This document shows positions 7,991 to 16,822 of a stretch of DNA of 36,307 nucleotides, piece by piece (position 1 is the stretch's first letter; each line of letters begins with the position of its first letter). Under the pieces are notes generated by a model, which saw only the letters and a list, made by a program, of their open reading frames with translations, made no database searches and was not told where the DNA came from. The translations under genes and the position numbers were made by a program. Source of the DNA: Betaproteobacteria bacterium (GTDB lineage: Bacteria; Pseudomonadota; Gammaproteobacteria; Burkholderiales; SG8-41); the NCBI GenBank assembly GCA_025363575.1, contig JANYDM010000198.1, forward strand, positions 1 to 36,307. Direction: 5' to 3'.

Positions 7991-8962
7991 ATGCGACACA
8001 AATTAATTTTCGGCCTGGTCATTGGCATCGCTGGTTGCGCGCTGGGATCGCTCGCGTGCGCACAGGCTTACCCGTCAAAGCCGATTCGGTTGATCGTGCC
8101 CTATGCACCAGGCGGCGGTGTTGATATTGTTGCGCGCGCGCTCGGCCAGCAACTGACCAATCGGCTCGGACAGCAAATCATCGTCGACAACCGCACCGGT
8201 GCTGGCGGCAATGTCGGCTCTGGCGTCGTAGCGAAAGCCACACCCGACGGTTACACGCTGCTGATCGCCTCGCCCGCGAACGCCATCAATCCCAGTCTTT
8301 ACGCCCGGATGCCGTTCGATCCCGCGCGCGATCTCGCGCCCGTCGCGCTGATCGCGACGACGCCGGCAGTGCTGCTCGCCAGTCCCGCGCTTCCCGTAAA
8401 GACCGTCAAGGAACTCGTCGCGCTCGCCAGGGCGAAACCCAATACGCTCAACTTCGGCTCGGGTGGTAGCGGCACGACCGAGCATCTTGCCGGCGAAATG
8501 CTTAACGCGCAGGCCGGCATCAGCATGCAGCATGTCCCGTACAAAGGCGGCGCCGCGGTGCTGCCCGATCTTGTCAGCGGACAGGTTGCTATCTTTTTCG
8601 TCAATCAACCGTTCGCGCTGCCTTACATCAGGGCGGGCACCGTCAAAGCGCTAGGCGTGGCAAGCAACGAACGGTCTGCGGCGCTTCCGGACGTACCGAC
8701 GCTGGCGGAAAGCGGGCTGACGGATTTCCGCGTCTCAGTCTGGTACGGAATCATGGCCCCGGCGGGAACACCGAAAGCGCTTGTCTCCCGGCTCAACCAT
8801 GAAATTGTCGCCGCTCTTGATGGGCCCGAAATGCGCGAGCGACTGCTCGCCATGAGTCTCAAGCCTCTGCCCGGTACGCCCGCGGACTTCGCTACATTTT
8901 TCACCGACGAAATGACGCGCTGGGCACGCGTCGTCAAAACCTCCGGCGCCAAAGCCGATTAG
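7991..8962 (+). CDS. Bug-family periplasmic substrate-binding receptor (4 of 12)
   Basis: This 323-residue Bug receptor has a signal peptide at 1-24 (ends SLACA) and mature start QAYPSKPIRLIVPY. Loops are APGGGVDIVARALG, NRTGAGGNVGS, TPDGYTLLIA and VPYKGGAAVLPDLVSGQ; the C-terminus is VKTSGAKAD. The open frame extends upstream to 7838, overlapping the divergent hydrolase, but the ATG at 7991 has a strong GGAGGAG at 7981-7987 and is followed directly by the signal peptide. The next gene, a flavin/Fe-S reductase, starts 18 bases after the stop, so receptor and enzyme form a two-gene cassette. Confidence 0.95.
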   Translation: MRHKLIFGLVIGIAGCALGSLACAQAYPSKPIRLIVPYAPGGGVDIVARALGQQLTNRLGQQIIVDNRTGAGGNVGSGVVAKATPDGYTLLIASPANAINPSLYARMPFDPARDLAPVALIATTPAVLLASPALPVKTVKELVALARAKPNTLNFGSGGSGTTEHLAGEMLNAQAGISMQHVPYKGGAAVLPDLVSGQVAIFFVNQPFALPYIRAGTVKALGVASNERSAALPDVPTLAESGLTDFRVSVWYGIMAPAGTPKALVSRLNHEIVAALDGPEMRERLLAMSLKPLPGTPADFATFFTDEMTRWARVVKTSGAKAD

Positions 8963-8980
8963 CCGCGCGCGGCGCTCTAT

Positions 8981-10969
8981 ATGGACAGCACTGCGCCCTA
9001 CGCTGGATTGCTGTCGCCGTTCACACTGGCCGGCCAGCGGCTGAAGAACCGCGTTGCGCACGCATCGATGACGACGCGGCTCGGCCAGAACCGGCGTGTC
9101 ACCGACAAGCTCGTCCAGTATCACGCGAACCGCGCGCGCGGCGGCGCGGCGCTTATCGTCACCGAGCCACTTTCCATGGCGACTCATCAGAACATCGACT
9201 ACAAAATCCGCGCATACAACGACGACGACATCGATGGTTTGAAGCGCTGGGCTGCCGCCGTGCGCGAGCACGACAGCCATCTGCTGGGGCAAATCCAGGA
9301 TTCGGGCCGCGGGCGCCACGCCGCGGGACGCAATCCGGATGCGATAGGCGCATCAGCGCTGCCCGACGACATCAGCTGGACCATGCCGCACGTACTGTCG
9401 GTTGCGGAAATCGAGCAACTGGTCGCGGATTTCGCGCAGTCGTCGGCGCGCATCAAACGCTGCGGCTTCAGCGGCGTGGAGATCTCGTCCGGACATGGCC
9501 ACCTGTTTCACCAGTTCCTGTCGCCGCGCTCTAATGTGCGCGAAGACAAATACGGCGGTGACTGGACGAACCGCACGCGCTTCGTGATTGAAATCATCGC
9601 GGCGGTGCGCGCGGCGTGCGGCACCGATTTCATCATCGGCGTCAAGCTGCCCGGTGACGACGGCACGACCGGCAGCATAGGCGCGCGCGAAGCGGCTCTC
9701 ATCGCGCAGCACGTGACTGCAGCGCGCAATGTCGATTACGTCTGTTTCGCGCACGGAACACATTCGCGCGCGCTCGAAATGCACGTGCCTGACGGCAACG
9801 GCCCGCGCGCGCCGTACGTGGCGCTCATGCGCGAGCTGCGCGCCTCGGTCAACGGCACGCCGGTGATGGCCCTCGGCCGCATCACTGATCCTGCCGAAGC
9901 CGATGCGATCGTCGCGCGCGGCGACGCGGAGTTGATCGCGCTGGGCCGCACGCTCGTATGCGACCCGGCGTGGACGATGAAAGCCGCGCACAACCGCGCG
10001 CACGACATTCGTTACTGCGTGTCGTGCAATTCGTGCTGGGACACGACTTCGACACAGCACGCGCCGATCGCGTGCGACAACAATCCGCGCGTCGCACTGA
10101 AAGACGAAGTCGACTGGTGGCCCGCGCCGGTCAAAGTCAAAAAGAAAGTCGTCGTTGTCGGCACCGGCATCGCGGGCATGGAGGCAGCGTGGATTGCCGC
10201 CGCGCGCGGCCACGCGGTGACCGTGCTCGGACGCGGCGGTGAAGTCGGCGGCAAGACGCGCCTGCGCGCACTTCTTCCCGGCGGCGAAGCGCTCAGCAGT
10301 ATTTACGACTATCAGCATGCCGCCGCTCTAAAAGCCGGTGCGCGCATCGACCTTGGCGTGACGGCGGGCATCGCAGAGATCGTCGCCCTGAAACCCGATG
10401 CGGTAGTACTCGCGTGCGGCGCATCCATGACGAAACCACTATGGTTGCCGCGCGAGCTCGCAGAGGAAGGCTTGGTGCCGGATTTGCGCACGGCAATGAC
10501 GGACATGCTTCGGCTTAATGCGCGCCAGCCGGGCACTGCCGTTCTCGTCGACATGGACCACACCGACGGCACTTATGCGGCAGCGGAATTCCTGCGTGCG
10601 CGCTTCGATCGCGTCGTTCTGATCACGCCGCGTGACAGTATCGCTCAGGACGTGGCGATGGTGACGCGCCAGGGCATCCTGCGGCGTCTGCACGAGCAGC
10701 GCATCGAGATGGTGCTGCATGCGGAGCCGTGCGGGCTGGACGCACTGGAAGACGGCAAACTCACCTACGCGAATATCTATACGAATGAGCGCACGACGAT
10801 AGACGACGTCGCGTTTTTTTCTTACGCGACGCCGCGCGCACCGAATGTCGAACTCGCAGGGCCGCTGCGCGCGGCGGGCATCGCAGTGCATCTCGTCGGC
10901 GATTGCAAAGTCCCGCGCAACGTCATGGCCGCGACCGCCGAGGGACACGCGGCGGGCAATGCGATTTGA
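8981..10969 (+). CDS. Fe-S/FMN/FAD oxidoreductase of the old yellow enzyme, 2,4-dienoyl-CoA reductase type
   Basis: This 662-residue two-part enzyme has an N-terminal (beta/alpha)8 FMN barrel (about 10-340) with GHGHLFHQFLSPRSNVR near 171-187. A Cys cluster C346-x2-C349-x2-C352-x12-C365 follows, with the same spacing as the 4Fe-4S site of trimethylamine dehydrogenase. The C-terminal dinucleotide domain carries VVVVGTGIAGMEAAW (about 388-402). Members reduce conjugated double bonds (2,4-dienoyl-CoA, enones) or demethylate amines. The barrel residue is GHGH rather than GHGY in the QFLSP motif. It is cytosolic and sits directly behind a Bug receptor, so it probably processes that receptor's ligand. 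Direction and substrate are unknown. Confidence 0.93.
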   Translation: MDSTAPYAGLLSPFTLAGQRLKNRVAHASMTTRLGQNRRVTDKLVQYHANRARGGAALIVTEPLSMATHQNIDYKIRAYNDDDIDGLKRWAAAVREHDSHLLGQIQDSGRGRHAAGRNPDAIGASALPDDISWTMPHVLSVAEIEQLVADFAQSSARIKRCGFSGVEISSGHGHLFHQFLSPRSNVREDKYGGDWTNRTRFVIEIIAAVRAACGTDFIIGVKLPGDDGTTGSIGAREAALIAQHVTAARNVDYVCFAHGTHSRALEMHVPDGNGPRAPYVALMRELRASVNGTPVMALGRITDPAEADAIVARGDAELIALGRTLVCDPAWTMKAAHNRAHDIRYCVSCNSCWDTTSTQHAPIACDNNPRVALKDEVDWWPAPVKVKKKVVVVGTGIAGMEAAWIAAARGHAVTVLGRGGEVGGKTRLRALLPGGEALSSIYDYQHAAALKAGARIDLGVTAGIAEIVALKPDAVVLACGASMTKPLWLPRELAEEGLVPDLRTAMTDMLRLNARQPGTAVLVDMDHTDGTYAAAEFLRARFDRVVLITPRDSIAQDVAMVTRQGILRRLHEQRIEMVLHAEPCGLDALEDGKLTYANIYTNERTTIDDVAFFSYATPRAPNVELAGPLRAAGIAVHLVGDCKVPRNVMAATAEGHAAGNAI

Positions 10970-10991
10970 CATGCGAAAACGCGTTTCCGGA

Positions 10992-11031
10992 ATCTGCGTG
11001 CATCTGCGTTTATCTGCGTTTATCTGCGCCT
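10992..11031 (+). repeat. Tandem ATCTGCGTTT repeat, half copy (A)
   Basis: Four near-identical 10-base units (ATCTGCGTGC, ATCTGCGTTT, ATCTGCGTTT, ATCTGCGCCT) lie between the Fe-S oxidoreductase and the next receptor gene. The units match the right arm of the palindromic elements at 12068, 17822 and 33159. The opposite arm is missing or decayed here. Confidence 0.7.
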
Positions 11032-11073
11032 TAAAATATTTCTTTTAGATCGCCTTCAATTTCAAGGTCTCCA

Positions 11074-12057
11074 ATGTCAATAAAACCATGTCACCTCGCG
11101 TTGATTGCGCTGCTGGGCATCTCCTTCGTCCATGCCCATGCGCAACAAACCACATGGAAACCGGAAAAATCCGTCGAGGTCCTCGTCGGCACGTCGCCGG
11201 GCGGCCCGCAGGACCACATGGGCCGCGTGCTGCAGAAGGTATTGCAGGAGTCACGCCTGGTCGACGTGCCGCTCTCGGTCGAGAACAAACCGGGCGGCGG
11301 CGGCTCGGTCGCGCTCGCCTACTTAGCGCAGCGCAAGGGCGGCAGCTCGCTGCTGATCAATGCGCCCACCATGCTCGGCAACCAGATCACCGGACGCACA
11401 ACGATTCCTTACACCGACTTCACCGCACTAGCCGTTCTCGGCATCGAATACGAATGCGTCGCGGTGCGCGCGGATTCGCCGCTGAAATCGGGCAAAGACC
11501 TGATCGAGCGGCTGAAGAAAGACCCGTCCGCATTGAGCGTGTCCATCGGCACGTCGCTCGGCAACTCGGGCCATCTCGCCTATGCGCTCGCGATGAGAGC
11601 GGCCGGCGTCGACATCAGGAAGCTGAAAACGGTCGCCTTCAATTCCGCCGGTGAAGGCATCACGGCGTTGCTCGGCGGCCACATCGATCTCGCGTCGACC
11701 CCGCCGTCGGCTGTGTTGCCGTTCGTGCAGAGCGGCAAACTGCGCGTGATTGCGTTGACGTCGCCGGCGCGCGCGCGCGGCGAGCTCGCCAATGTGCCGA
11801 CGTGGAAAGAGCTCGGCGTCAACAGCACGCATGAAGTGTGGCGCGGCGTAGTCGGCCCGCGTGGCATGACCCGCCCGCAGATTGCCTATTGGGACGACGT
11901 GCTCGGCAAGCTCGCCAAAACCGAAGCGTGGCAGAAAGACCTCGAGCAAAGCCAGATCGAAAATATCTACCGCAACAGCACCGAGACCGCGAAATATCTG
12001 AAAGCGCAATTCGAAGAATCGCGCGGGATATTGACTGATTTAGGGTTGGCTAAATAA
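11074..12057 (+). CDS. TctC-like tripartite tricarboxylate receptor (5 of 12)
   Basis: This 327-residue exported receptor has a signal peptide at 1-23 (ends HAHA) and mature start QQTTWKPEKSVEVLV. It belongs to a different branch from most receptors here: the first loop is TSPGGPQDHMGR, the second NKPGGGGSVALAYL, and the C-terminal half has EVWRGVVGPRGM and ends DLGLAK. The same pattern occurs in the receptor at 34281, so the two form a subgroup closer to TctC-type proteins. It is followed after a palindromic repeat by an amidohydrolase gene on the same strand. The ligand is unknown. Confidence 0.93.
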   Translation: MSIKPCHLALIALLGISFVHAHAQQTTWKPEKSVEVLVGTSPGGPQDHMGRVLQKVLQESRLVDVPLSVENKPGGGGSVALAYLAQRKGGSSLLINAPTMLGNQITGRTTIPYTDFTALAVLGIEYECVAVRADSPLKSGKDLIERLKKDPSALSVSIGTSLGNSGHLAYALAMRAAGVDIRKLKTVAFNSAGEGITALLGGHIDLASTPPSAVLPFVQSGKLRVIALTSPARARGELANVPTWKELGVNSTHEVWRGVVGPRGMTRPQIAYWDDVLGKLAKTEAWQKDLEQSQIENIYRNSTETAKYLKAQFEESRGILTDLGLAK

Positions 12058-12067
12058 AAACCTATAA

Positions 12068-12132
12068 GCCACAGATAAAAAAACTCATACCGTCGGTGGG
12101 CAAAGAATCTGTGTTTATCTGTATTCATCTGG
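12068..12132. repeat. Palindromic 10-bp-period element (copy B)
   Basis: The left arm GCCACAGATAAA (12068-12079) and the right arm ATCTGTGTTT-ATCTGTATTC-ATCTGG (12108-12132, 10-base units) are inverted, imperfect versions of the same repeat. The element fills the gap between the TctC-like receptor and the amidohydrolase, and ends just before that gene's ribosome-binding region (AAAGAGG, 12144-12150). Confidence 0.65.
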
Positions 12133-12157
12133 AGGTAATTTTTAAAGAGGCAAGTAA

Positions 12158-13054
12158 ATGTCAGAAGCACCAGCCTGCGTAGGCCCGCATCCCAACCCGA
12201 CGAAGCCGCGCAACAAACTGCCGCCCGGCAGCACCGATTGCCACTGTCACGTATTCGAAGATCCAAAAAAATATCCGCTGACGGAGAACCGCAGCTATAC
12301 GCCGCCCTTCCTGCCGTTGACGCGCTATCTCGCCATGTGCGACACCGTGGGGCTGCAGCGCACGGTGCAAGTCAATGCGAGCGTCTATGGCTTCGACAAC
12401 ACTTTGTCGTTCGACATCATCGCAAGCCTCGGGCAGCATCGCGCGCGTGGCGTCGCCGGCGTGCCGCCCGACGTCACGCGCGACGAGCTTACGCGCCTTA
12501 ATGCCGGCGGCTTTCGCGGCGCGCGGCTGTCGACGCACGTCAAAGGCTACGGCGGCACCGATTTCATCGAGGTCGTCGCCGAAAAAGTGGCGCCGCTGGG
12601 TTGGCACGTGCAATTGCATTTCGGCAAGAACGACGAGATCGCCGCGCTCGAGACAAAGCTGATGAGCTTGCCTTGCGCAGTGGTTTTCGATCACATGGGC
12701 TGCGTGCGCGGTGAACGCGACACCGTAGACTCGCCCGGCTTCCAGGCACTGCTGCGCATCCTGCACGCGCGCGACGATTGCTGGGTCAAGATTTCGAGCT
12801 GGTACAACCGCTCCAAGGCCGGCCCGCCCGATTATCCTGACATGCGGCCGTTCGCGCACGCGCTCGTCGAAGCACGGCCCGACCGCGCAGTGTTCGGCAC
12901 CAACTGGCCACACCCGAATCAATATCCGCCGACGGTGAATCCCGACGACGGCAAGCTCGTCGACGCTTTTTGCGATTGGTTTCCCGACGCTGCCGTGCGC
13001 AAACGCATCCTGGTGGACAATCCAGCGCAACTTTACGGATTTCCGAAAATCTGA
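12158..13054 (+). CDS. Amidohydrolase family 2 (PDC lactonase-like) protein
   Basis: This 298-residue TIM-barrel hydrolase is related to 2-pyrone-4,6-dicarboxylate lactonase (LigI) and similar COG3618 enzymes. The strand-1 H29-x-H31 motif (DCHCHVF), the FDHMG segment and the strand-8 GTNWPHPNQYP motif (247-257) mark the family. In LigI the strand-8 residue is a catalytic Asp; here it is Asn249, a substitution I believe occurs in other uncharacterised relatives. There is no signal peptide. It starts 100 bases after a receptor gene across a palindromic repeat, with AAAGAGG at 12144-12150 as ribosome-binding site. It may open a lactone or cleave a carboxylated ring product. Confidence 0.9.
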   Translation: MSEAPACVGPHPNPTKPRNKLPPGSTDCHCHVFEDPKKYPLTENRSYTPPFLPLTRYLAMCDTVGLQRTVQVNASVYGFDNTLSFDIIASLGQHRARGVAGVPPDVTRDELTRLNAGGFRGARLSTHVKGYGGTDFIEVVAEKVAPLGWHVQLHFGKNDEIAALETKLMSLPCAVVFDHMGCVRGERDTVDSPGFQALLRILHARDDCWVKISSWYNRSKAGPPDYPDMRPFAHALVEARPDRAVFGTNWPHPNQYPPTVNPDDGKLVDAFCDWFPDAAVRKRILVDNPAQLYGFPKI

Positions 13055-13069
13055 CGCCGCAACTTCCCG

Positions 13070-14032
13070 TCAATTCAGAGTGACGCCGGCATCCCTGATT
13101 GCGCCGGCCCACTTGACGATATCCGCCTTGAGGTAATCGGCGAATTCGCGCGGCGTCGACGAGGTCGGCTCAATGCCGATGGCTGCCAGCCGCTCGCGGA
13201 ATTCAGAGGTATTCAGCACCACGACGATTTCGCGATTGAGCATGGCAATGACTGCCGAAGATGTCGCGCGCGGAGCGAGAACGCCGTACCAGGTGATGAC
13301 GTCGAATCCGGGCACGCCCGCCTCAGCTATCGTCGGCAGGTCAGGCGCCAGCGATGAGCGTTTTGCGCTGCTGACCGCGAGAGCGCGCAACTTGCCGGCG
13401 CGCGCCTGTGGCAGCGCTGCGCCAATGCTGGAGAACATGAGCTGCGCCTCGCCAGCGAGCACCGCAGTCAGCGCCGGTCCGGTGCCTTTGTAAGGAACAT
13501 GGGTGATGCGCGCGCCGCTCATGCGATTGAAAATCTCGGCGACAAGATGTCCGGCGGCGCCGGTGCCTGACGACGAAACGTTCAGCTGGTCAGGCTTCGC
13601 TTTCGAAAGCGCGATCAACTCCTGCACCGAATTTGCGGCCACCGTCGGGTGCGTGACCAGCAGAAACGGCACTGACGCGACAAAGCCAATCGCGGAAAAA
13701 TCTTTCACCGCGTCATAGGGAAGCTTGCGATCGAAACCGGAACTGACCGCGAACGACGCCGTGGCGAACAGCAGAGTGTGGCCGTCCGCGGGACTTTTCG
13801 CGGCGATGTCGGCGCCGATGACGCCCGCAGCACCCGGCCGGTTATCGATGACGAAAGGCTGCCCGAGTCTTTCTGCGAGTCTCTGACCGAGCATGCGTGC
13901 GACGGTATCCGAGCCACCGGGCGGAAACAGCACGATCATGCGCACCGGGCGCAACGGATATTCGGGGGCCGCGTGCGCACCTTGCGGCAGCCATGCAACA
14001 CAACACAGAGCAAGCAGCAATATTCGGATCAC
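13070..14032 (-). CDS. Bug-family periplasmic substrate-binding receptor (6 of 12)
   Basis: This 320-residue Bug receptor has a signal peptide at 1-21 (ends QGAHA) and mature start APEYPLRPVRMIVLF. Loops are PPGGSDTVARMLG (one residue shorter than usual between GG and D), NRPGAAGVIGAD, PADGHTLLFA and VPYKGTGPALTAVLAGE; the C-terminus is AIRDAGVTLN. It follows another Bug gene with a 28-base gap and converges on the amidohydrolase with a 15-base gap. The usual DGY is DGH here. Confidence 0.95.
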   Translation of the reverse strand: MIRILLLALCCVAWLPQGAHAAPEYPLRPVRMIVLFPPGGSDTVARMLGQRLAERLGQPFVIDNRPGAAGVIGADIAAKSPADGHTLLFATASFAVSSGFDRKLPYDAVKDFSAIGFVASVPFLLVTHPTVAANSVQELIALSKAKPDQLNVSSSGTGAAGHLVAEIFNRMSGARITHVPYKGTGPALTAVLAGEAQLMFSSIGAALPQARAGKLRALAVSSAKRSSLAPDLPTIAEAGVPGFDVITWYGVLAPRATSSAVIAMLNREIVVVLNTSEFRERLAAIGIEPTSSTPREFADYLKADIVKWAGAIRDAGVTLN

Positions 14033-14060
14033 ATCCCCTCCGGCAACTTTTTACTTTGCA

Positions 14061-15056
14061 TTACTCCACACTAATACCGGCGTCGCGAATGACCTTACCC
14101 CATCTGGCGTATTCGGATTTGATAAACGCCGTGAACTCCTCCGGCGAGCGGCGCGGCGGCACCTCCAGCCCTTGCTGGACAAGACGGCTGCTCACTTCCG
14201 GCATTTGCACGATGCGGCCGATCTCCGCGTGCAGGCGCGCGATGATTTCTTTCGGCGTGCCGGCCGGCGCCACCATCGCTGTGAATACGCTCGCTTCGTA
14301 GCCGGGCAATGTCTCGGCGATCGCGGGCACTGCCGGCAGCAAAGCCGACCGCTGCGGACTGCTCACGCCCAGCGGACGCAGCCTGCCGGTGTTGACGTAC
14401 GGCAGTGCGGGGCCGATCGCGCCCAGCATCAGCGATACCTGACCGCCGACGACATCGATCAACGCCGGCGCATTGCCCTTGTATGGAATCGGATTCATTC
14501 GGATCGCGGCCTGGCGGGTGAACATTACGGTAGCAAGATCACCGACCGAGCTCGTGCCGGCTGACGCGTAGTTGATGCCGCCCGGATGCGTTTTCGCCAA
14601 TGCGATGAGATCGGGCACGCTGCGCGCCGGCAGCGACGGATGCACCACCATCAATTGGGGAAACCACGCAATGAGCGTCACACCGCTGAAGTCCCGCAGC
14701 GGATCATACGGCACGTTGCGCGCCAAAAGCGGCGCGATAACAAAGGTGTTCGACATCATCAGGAAGGTGTAGCCGTCGGCCGGCGCACGCGCGACGGCTT
14801 CGGTACCGGCCACACTATTGACGCCCGCGCGGTTCTCGACGACGACCTGCTGACCCAGACCTTCGGTGAGCTTCTGCGCGATCGTGCGCGTGACGATATC
14901 CATGTTGCCGCCGGCGGCGAGCGGCACTACGAGCCGCACGGGCTTTGCCGGCCAGGCCTGCGCAGACGCCACGCCAGCAGCGAACTGCGCGACCAGCACG
15001 GCAGCGAAGCCGCAAACGAATTGCGCTGTGCAGTTCGAGCGTGCCCGGTTTGACAA
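14061..15056 (-). CDS. Bug-family periplasmic substrate-binding receptor (7 of 12)
   Basis: This 331-residue Bug receptor has a long signal peptide at about 1-32 (ends GVASA) and mature start QAWPAKPVRLVVPL. Loops are AAGGNMDIVTRTIAQ, NRAGVNSVAGT, PADGYTFLMM and IPYKGNAPALIDVVGGQ; the C-terminus is VIRDAGISVE. It is the first gene of a two-receptor minus-strand unit and is transcribed divergently from the PRISE-type reductase at 15127, across a 70-base intergenic region that should hold both promoters. No catabolic gene shares its strand, so its partner is unclear. Confidence 0.95.
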   Translation of the reverse strand: MSNRARSNCTAQFVCGFAAVLVAQFAAGVASAQAWPAKPVRLVVPLAAGGNMDIVTRTIAQKLTEGLGQQVVVENRAGVNSVAGTEAVARAPADGYTFLMMSNTFVIAPLLARNVPYDPLRDFSGVTLIAWFPQLMVVHPSLPARSVPDLIALAKTHPGGINYASAGTSSVGDLATVMFTRQAAIRMNPIPYKGNAPALIDVVGGQVSLMLGAIGPALPYVNTGRLRPLGVSSPQRSALLPAVPAIAETLPGYEASVFTAMVAPAGTPKEIIARLHAEIGRIVQMPEVSSRLVQQGLEVPPRRSPEEFTAFIKSEYARWGKVIRDAGISVE

Positions 15057-15126
15057 TGGATAGCTCCTAATTCACTATCGGCGCTCACCATTGTAGCCGA
15101 CGCCCGCAGTACGCCAGACGAATTCC

Positions 15127-16176
15127 ATGACCGTAAGAACTGCACTCATCGCGGGCGCCTCGGGACTCATCGGCCGCCGCATCGCCGAGCACCTGATCTC
15201 CATTGGCGGCTGGAACGTAATCGGGCTTGCCCGCTCGGCGCGCACGACATCCGGCATGCGCTGGATCGCCGTCGACCTCAACGACGCCGCCGATTGCGCG
15301 CGTCAACTCGGCGCGTTGCCGGAAGCGACCCATATTTTCTACGCCGCGCGCTACGACCATCCTGAAGGCGTGCCGGAATCGGTCGAGATCAACACAGCGA
15401 TGCTCACGAATCTCGTGCGCGCCGTAGAACCTGTTGCGCAGCTCAAGCATGTGCATGCGGTGCACGGCAGCAAATACTACGGCCACCAGCTCGGCCCGGT
15501 GCCGGTACCGCTCACCGAAGACACGCCGCGCGCTAAAAATCGCAACTTCTATTTTGAGCAGGAAGATTTTCTGCGCGAGCAAAGCCGCGGCAAAAGCTGG
15601 ACCTACAGCACTACGCGCCCGCATTCGTTCTGCGATCCCGCGATCGACTATGCACGTTCAGCTGGATTGGTGATCGCAGTCTACGCAGCGGTGCAGCGCG
15701 AACTGGGCCTCGAGCTCGATTTTCCCGGCACGGTGGCTAGTTTCGAGGTGCGCACGGAATTTACCGATACGTCACTGCTCGCGCGCAGCATCGCCTGGAT
15801 GGCGGACGAGCCGCGTTGCGCCAACCAGGGCTTTAACATGGTCAACGGCGACTATCCGCCCTGGTCCGACCTGTGGCCGCAGATCGCAGGGGATTTCGGA
15901 CTGCGCCCCGGCTCCCCACGCAATCTCAAACTGGCCGATTACATGGCCGACAAAAGTGATGTGTGGGACCGCGCCATCAAACGACACGGGTTGCGTCCCA
16001 CGCAGCTCGGCACGGTTGCTCTATGGCCGTACGGCGACTACCTGTTCAGGCCCGAATGGGACATCGTGTCGTCGATGGAGAAGGCACGCGGACTGGGATT
16101 CGACGAAACGCTCGACACCGGCGCCATGTTCGCGCGCCACTTCGCGCACTACCGCGCCGAAAAAATAATTTCTTAG
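15127..16176 (+). CDS. PRISE-type NAD(P)-dependent enone reductase (SDR superfamily)
   Basis: This 349-residue atypical short-chain dehydrogenase resembles the progesterone 5-beta-reductase/iridoid synthase-like (PRISE) family, which reduces the C=C bond of activated enones with NADPH. The nucleotide loop GASGLIG lies at 10-16. The family's catalytic Lys is in HGSKYYG (Lys116), replacing the usual SDR YxxxK site, and the separate Tyr is in NFYFEQEDF (Tyr142). Length and the C-terminal lid-like region fit the family. The enzyme is cytosolic. Its stop overlaps the convergent small membrane gene by 4 bases. Bacterial members are mostly uncharacterised and the substrate is unknown. Confidence 0.88.
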   Translation: MTVRTALIAGASGLIGRRIAEHLISIGGWNVIGLARSARTTSGMRWIAVDLNDAADCARQLGALPEATHIFYAARYDHPEGVPESVEINTAMLTNLVRAVEPVAQLKHVHAVHGSKYYGHQLGPVPVPLTEDTPRAKNRNFYFEQEDFLREQSRGKSWTYSTTRPHSFCDPAIDYARSAGLVIAVYAAVQRELGLELDFPGTVASFEVRTEFTDTSLLARSIAWMADEPRCANQGFNMVNGDYPPWSDLWPQIAGDFGLRPGSPRNLKLADYMADKSDVWDRAIKRHGLRPTQLGTVALWPYGDYLFRPEWDIVSSMEKARGLGFDETLDTGAMFARHFAHYRAEKIIS

Positions 16177-16454
16177 TCTCTCTTCGGCAATGTGACCTTG
16201 GCAGGCATCTCAAAGGTCTGCCCGCGGTTGTACTTCTGGTCACTGGCTATCAGATCCAGCACGAACCACGTGCCCAGAGCGCCCACGACCACCGCAGCGA
16301 TTATCAACGCGCGCTTCTCGAGGCGCCGCTTCCCGGCTTCTTCCGATTCGAGCTCATCCGCGAGCTTTCTGACTTTGTGCAGCGCCGTCCGGTCGACAGT
16401 GCGCTTGATGTTGTCGGCAAGTGCGGATTGATCGGCTTGCTGTTCCGTTGTCAT
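16173..16454 (-). CDS. Small single-pass membrane protein of unknown function
   Basis: This 93-residue protein was not assigned to a family. The N-terminal 48 residues are charged and probably helical. A single hydrophobic segment follows (about 49-69, ALIIAAVVVGALGTWFVLDL), then a short polar tail ending in PKRD. With basic residues just before the membrane span, the N-terminus should face the cytoplasm. It converges with the PRISE-type gene (4-base overlap). Gene status is supported by the clean membrane-protein layout and coding-like codon use; there is no functional clue. Confidence 0.65.
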   Translation of the reverse strand: MTTEQQADQSALADNIKRTVDRTALHKVRKLADELESEEAGKRRLEKRALIIAAVVVGALGTWFVLDLIASDQKYNRGQTFEMPAKVTLPKRD

Positions 16455-16633
16455 GATTTACGCCTTCAGGTCAGCCCATCACAGGAAACACCATGAACAG
16501 GCCCAAGCATAATCCATCCGCCCGTGCATCGGTAAGGGCGTTTGACACGGAGGCCTTTTACGCAGGCTCTATCGGCCGTGAATCGCGATTTTGGACGACC
16601 GCACGAAAATGCGAATGGTATAACCAGGCATCG

Positions 16634-16650
16634 TCAGCGCTAAGCGCTGA
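16634..16650. promoter_or_regulatory. 17-bp palindrome, possible operator
   Basis: TCAGCGCT (16634-16641) and AGCGCTGA (16643-16650) are perfect inverted arms around one central base. A one-base centre suits a dimeric repressor site rather than an RNA hairpin. It lies about 80 bases upstream of the candidate promoter for the Bug gene at 16823, in a 368-base gap (16455-16822) in which I see no convincing gene. Confidence 0.35.
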
Positions 16651-16727
16651 TTTCTGCTTGCAACCTGACCTATAGCACCGCGACAAGAGATCCGGCTCAA
16701 CGGTCGCATCCTTCCACTTTGCAGCGT

Positions 16728-16757
16728 TTGACACAAACTCTCCCCCGTCGCTAAATT
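16728..16757 (+). promoter_or_regulatory. Sigma70-like promoter upstream of Bug receptor 8
   Basis: A perfect TTGACA (16728-16733) is followed after 18 bases by TAAATT (16752-16757, four of six matches). Transcription would start near 16765, leaving a leader of about 58 bases before the ATG at 16823. Another TTGACA at 16542-16547 has no good -10 partner. Confidence 0.45.
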
Positions 16758-16822
16758 ACGGCTTTGCAAGCCACGATTCGATGCGCGTCCGCGTGTCGAC
16801 AATAACTCCCGAGGTGCGATTC

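Noticed and set aside
9353..10318. Long antisense ORF (321 codons) inside the Fe-S oxidoreductase
   Set aside because: It is rich in Arg and Ala with no motif, lies opposite a clearly coding frame, and is a normal effect of high G+C codon bias.
16493..16675. 60-codon ORF in the gap before Bug receptor 8
   Set aside because: No leader, motif or conserved pattern is visible; the opposite strand (16569-16802) is equally open, so neither is supported.
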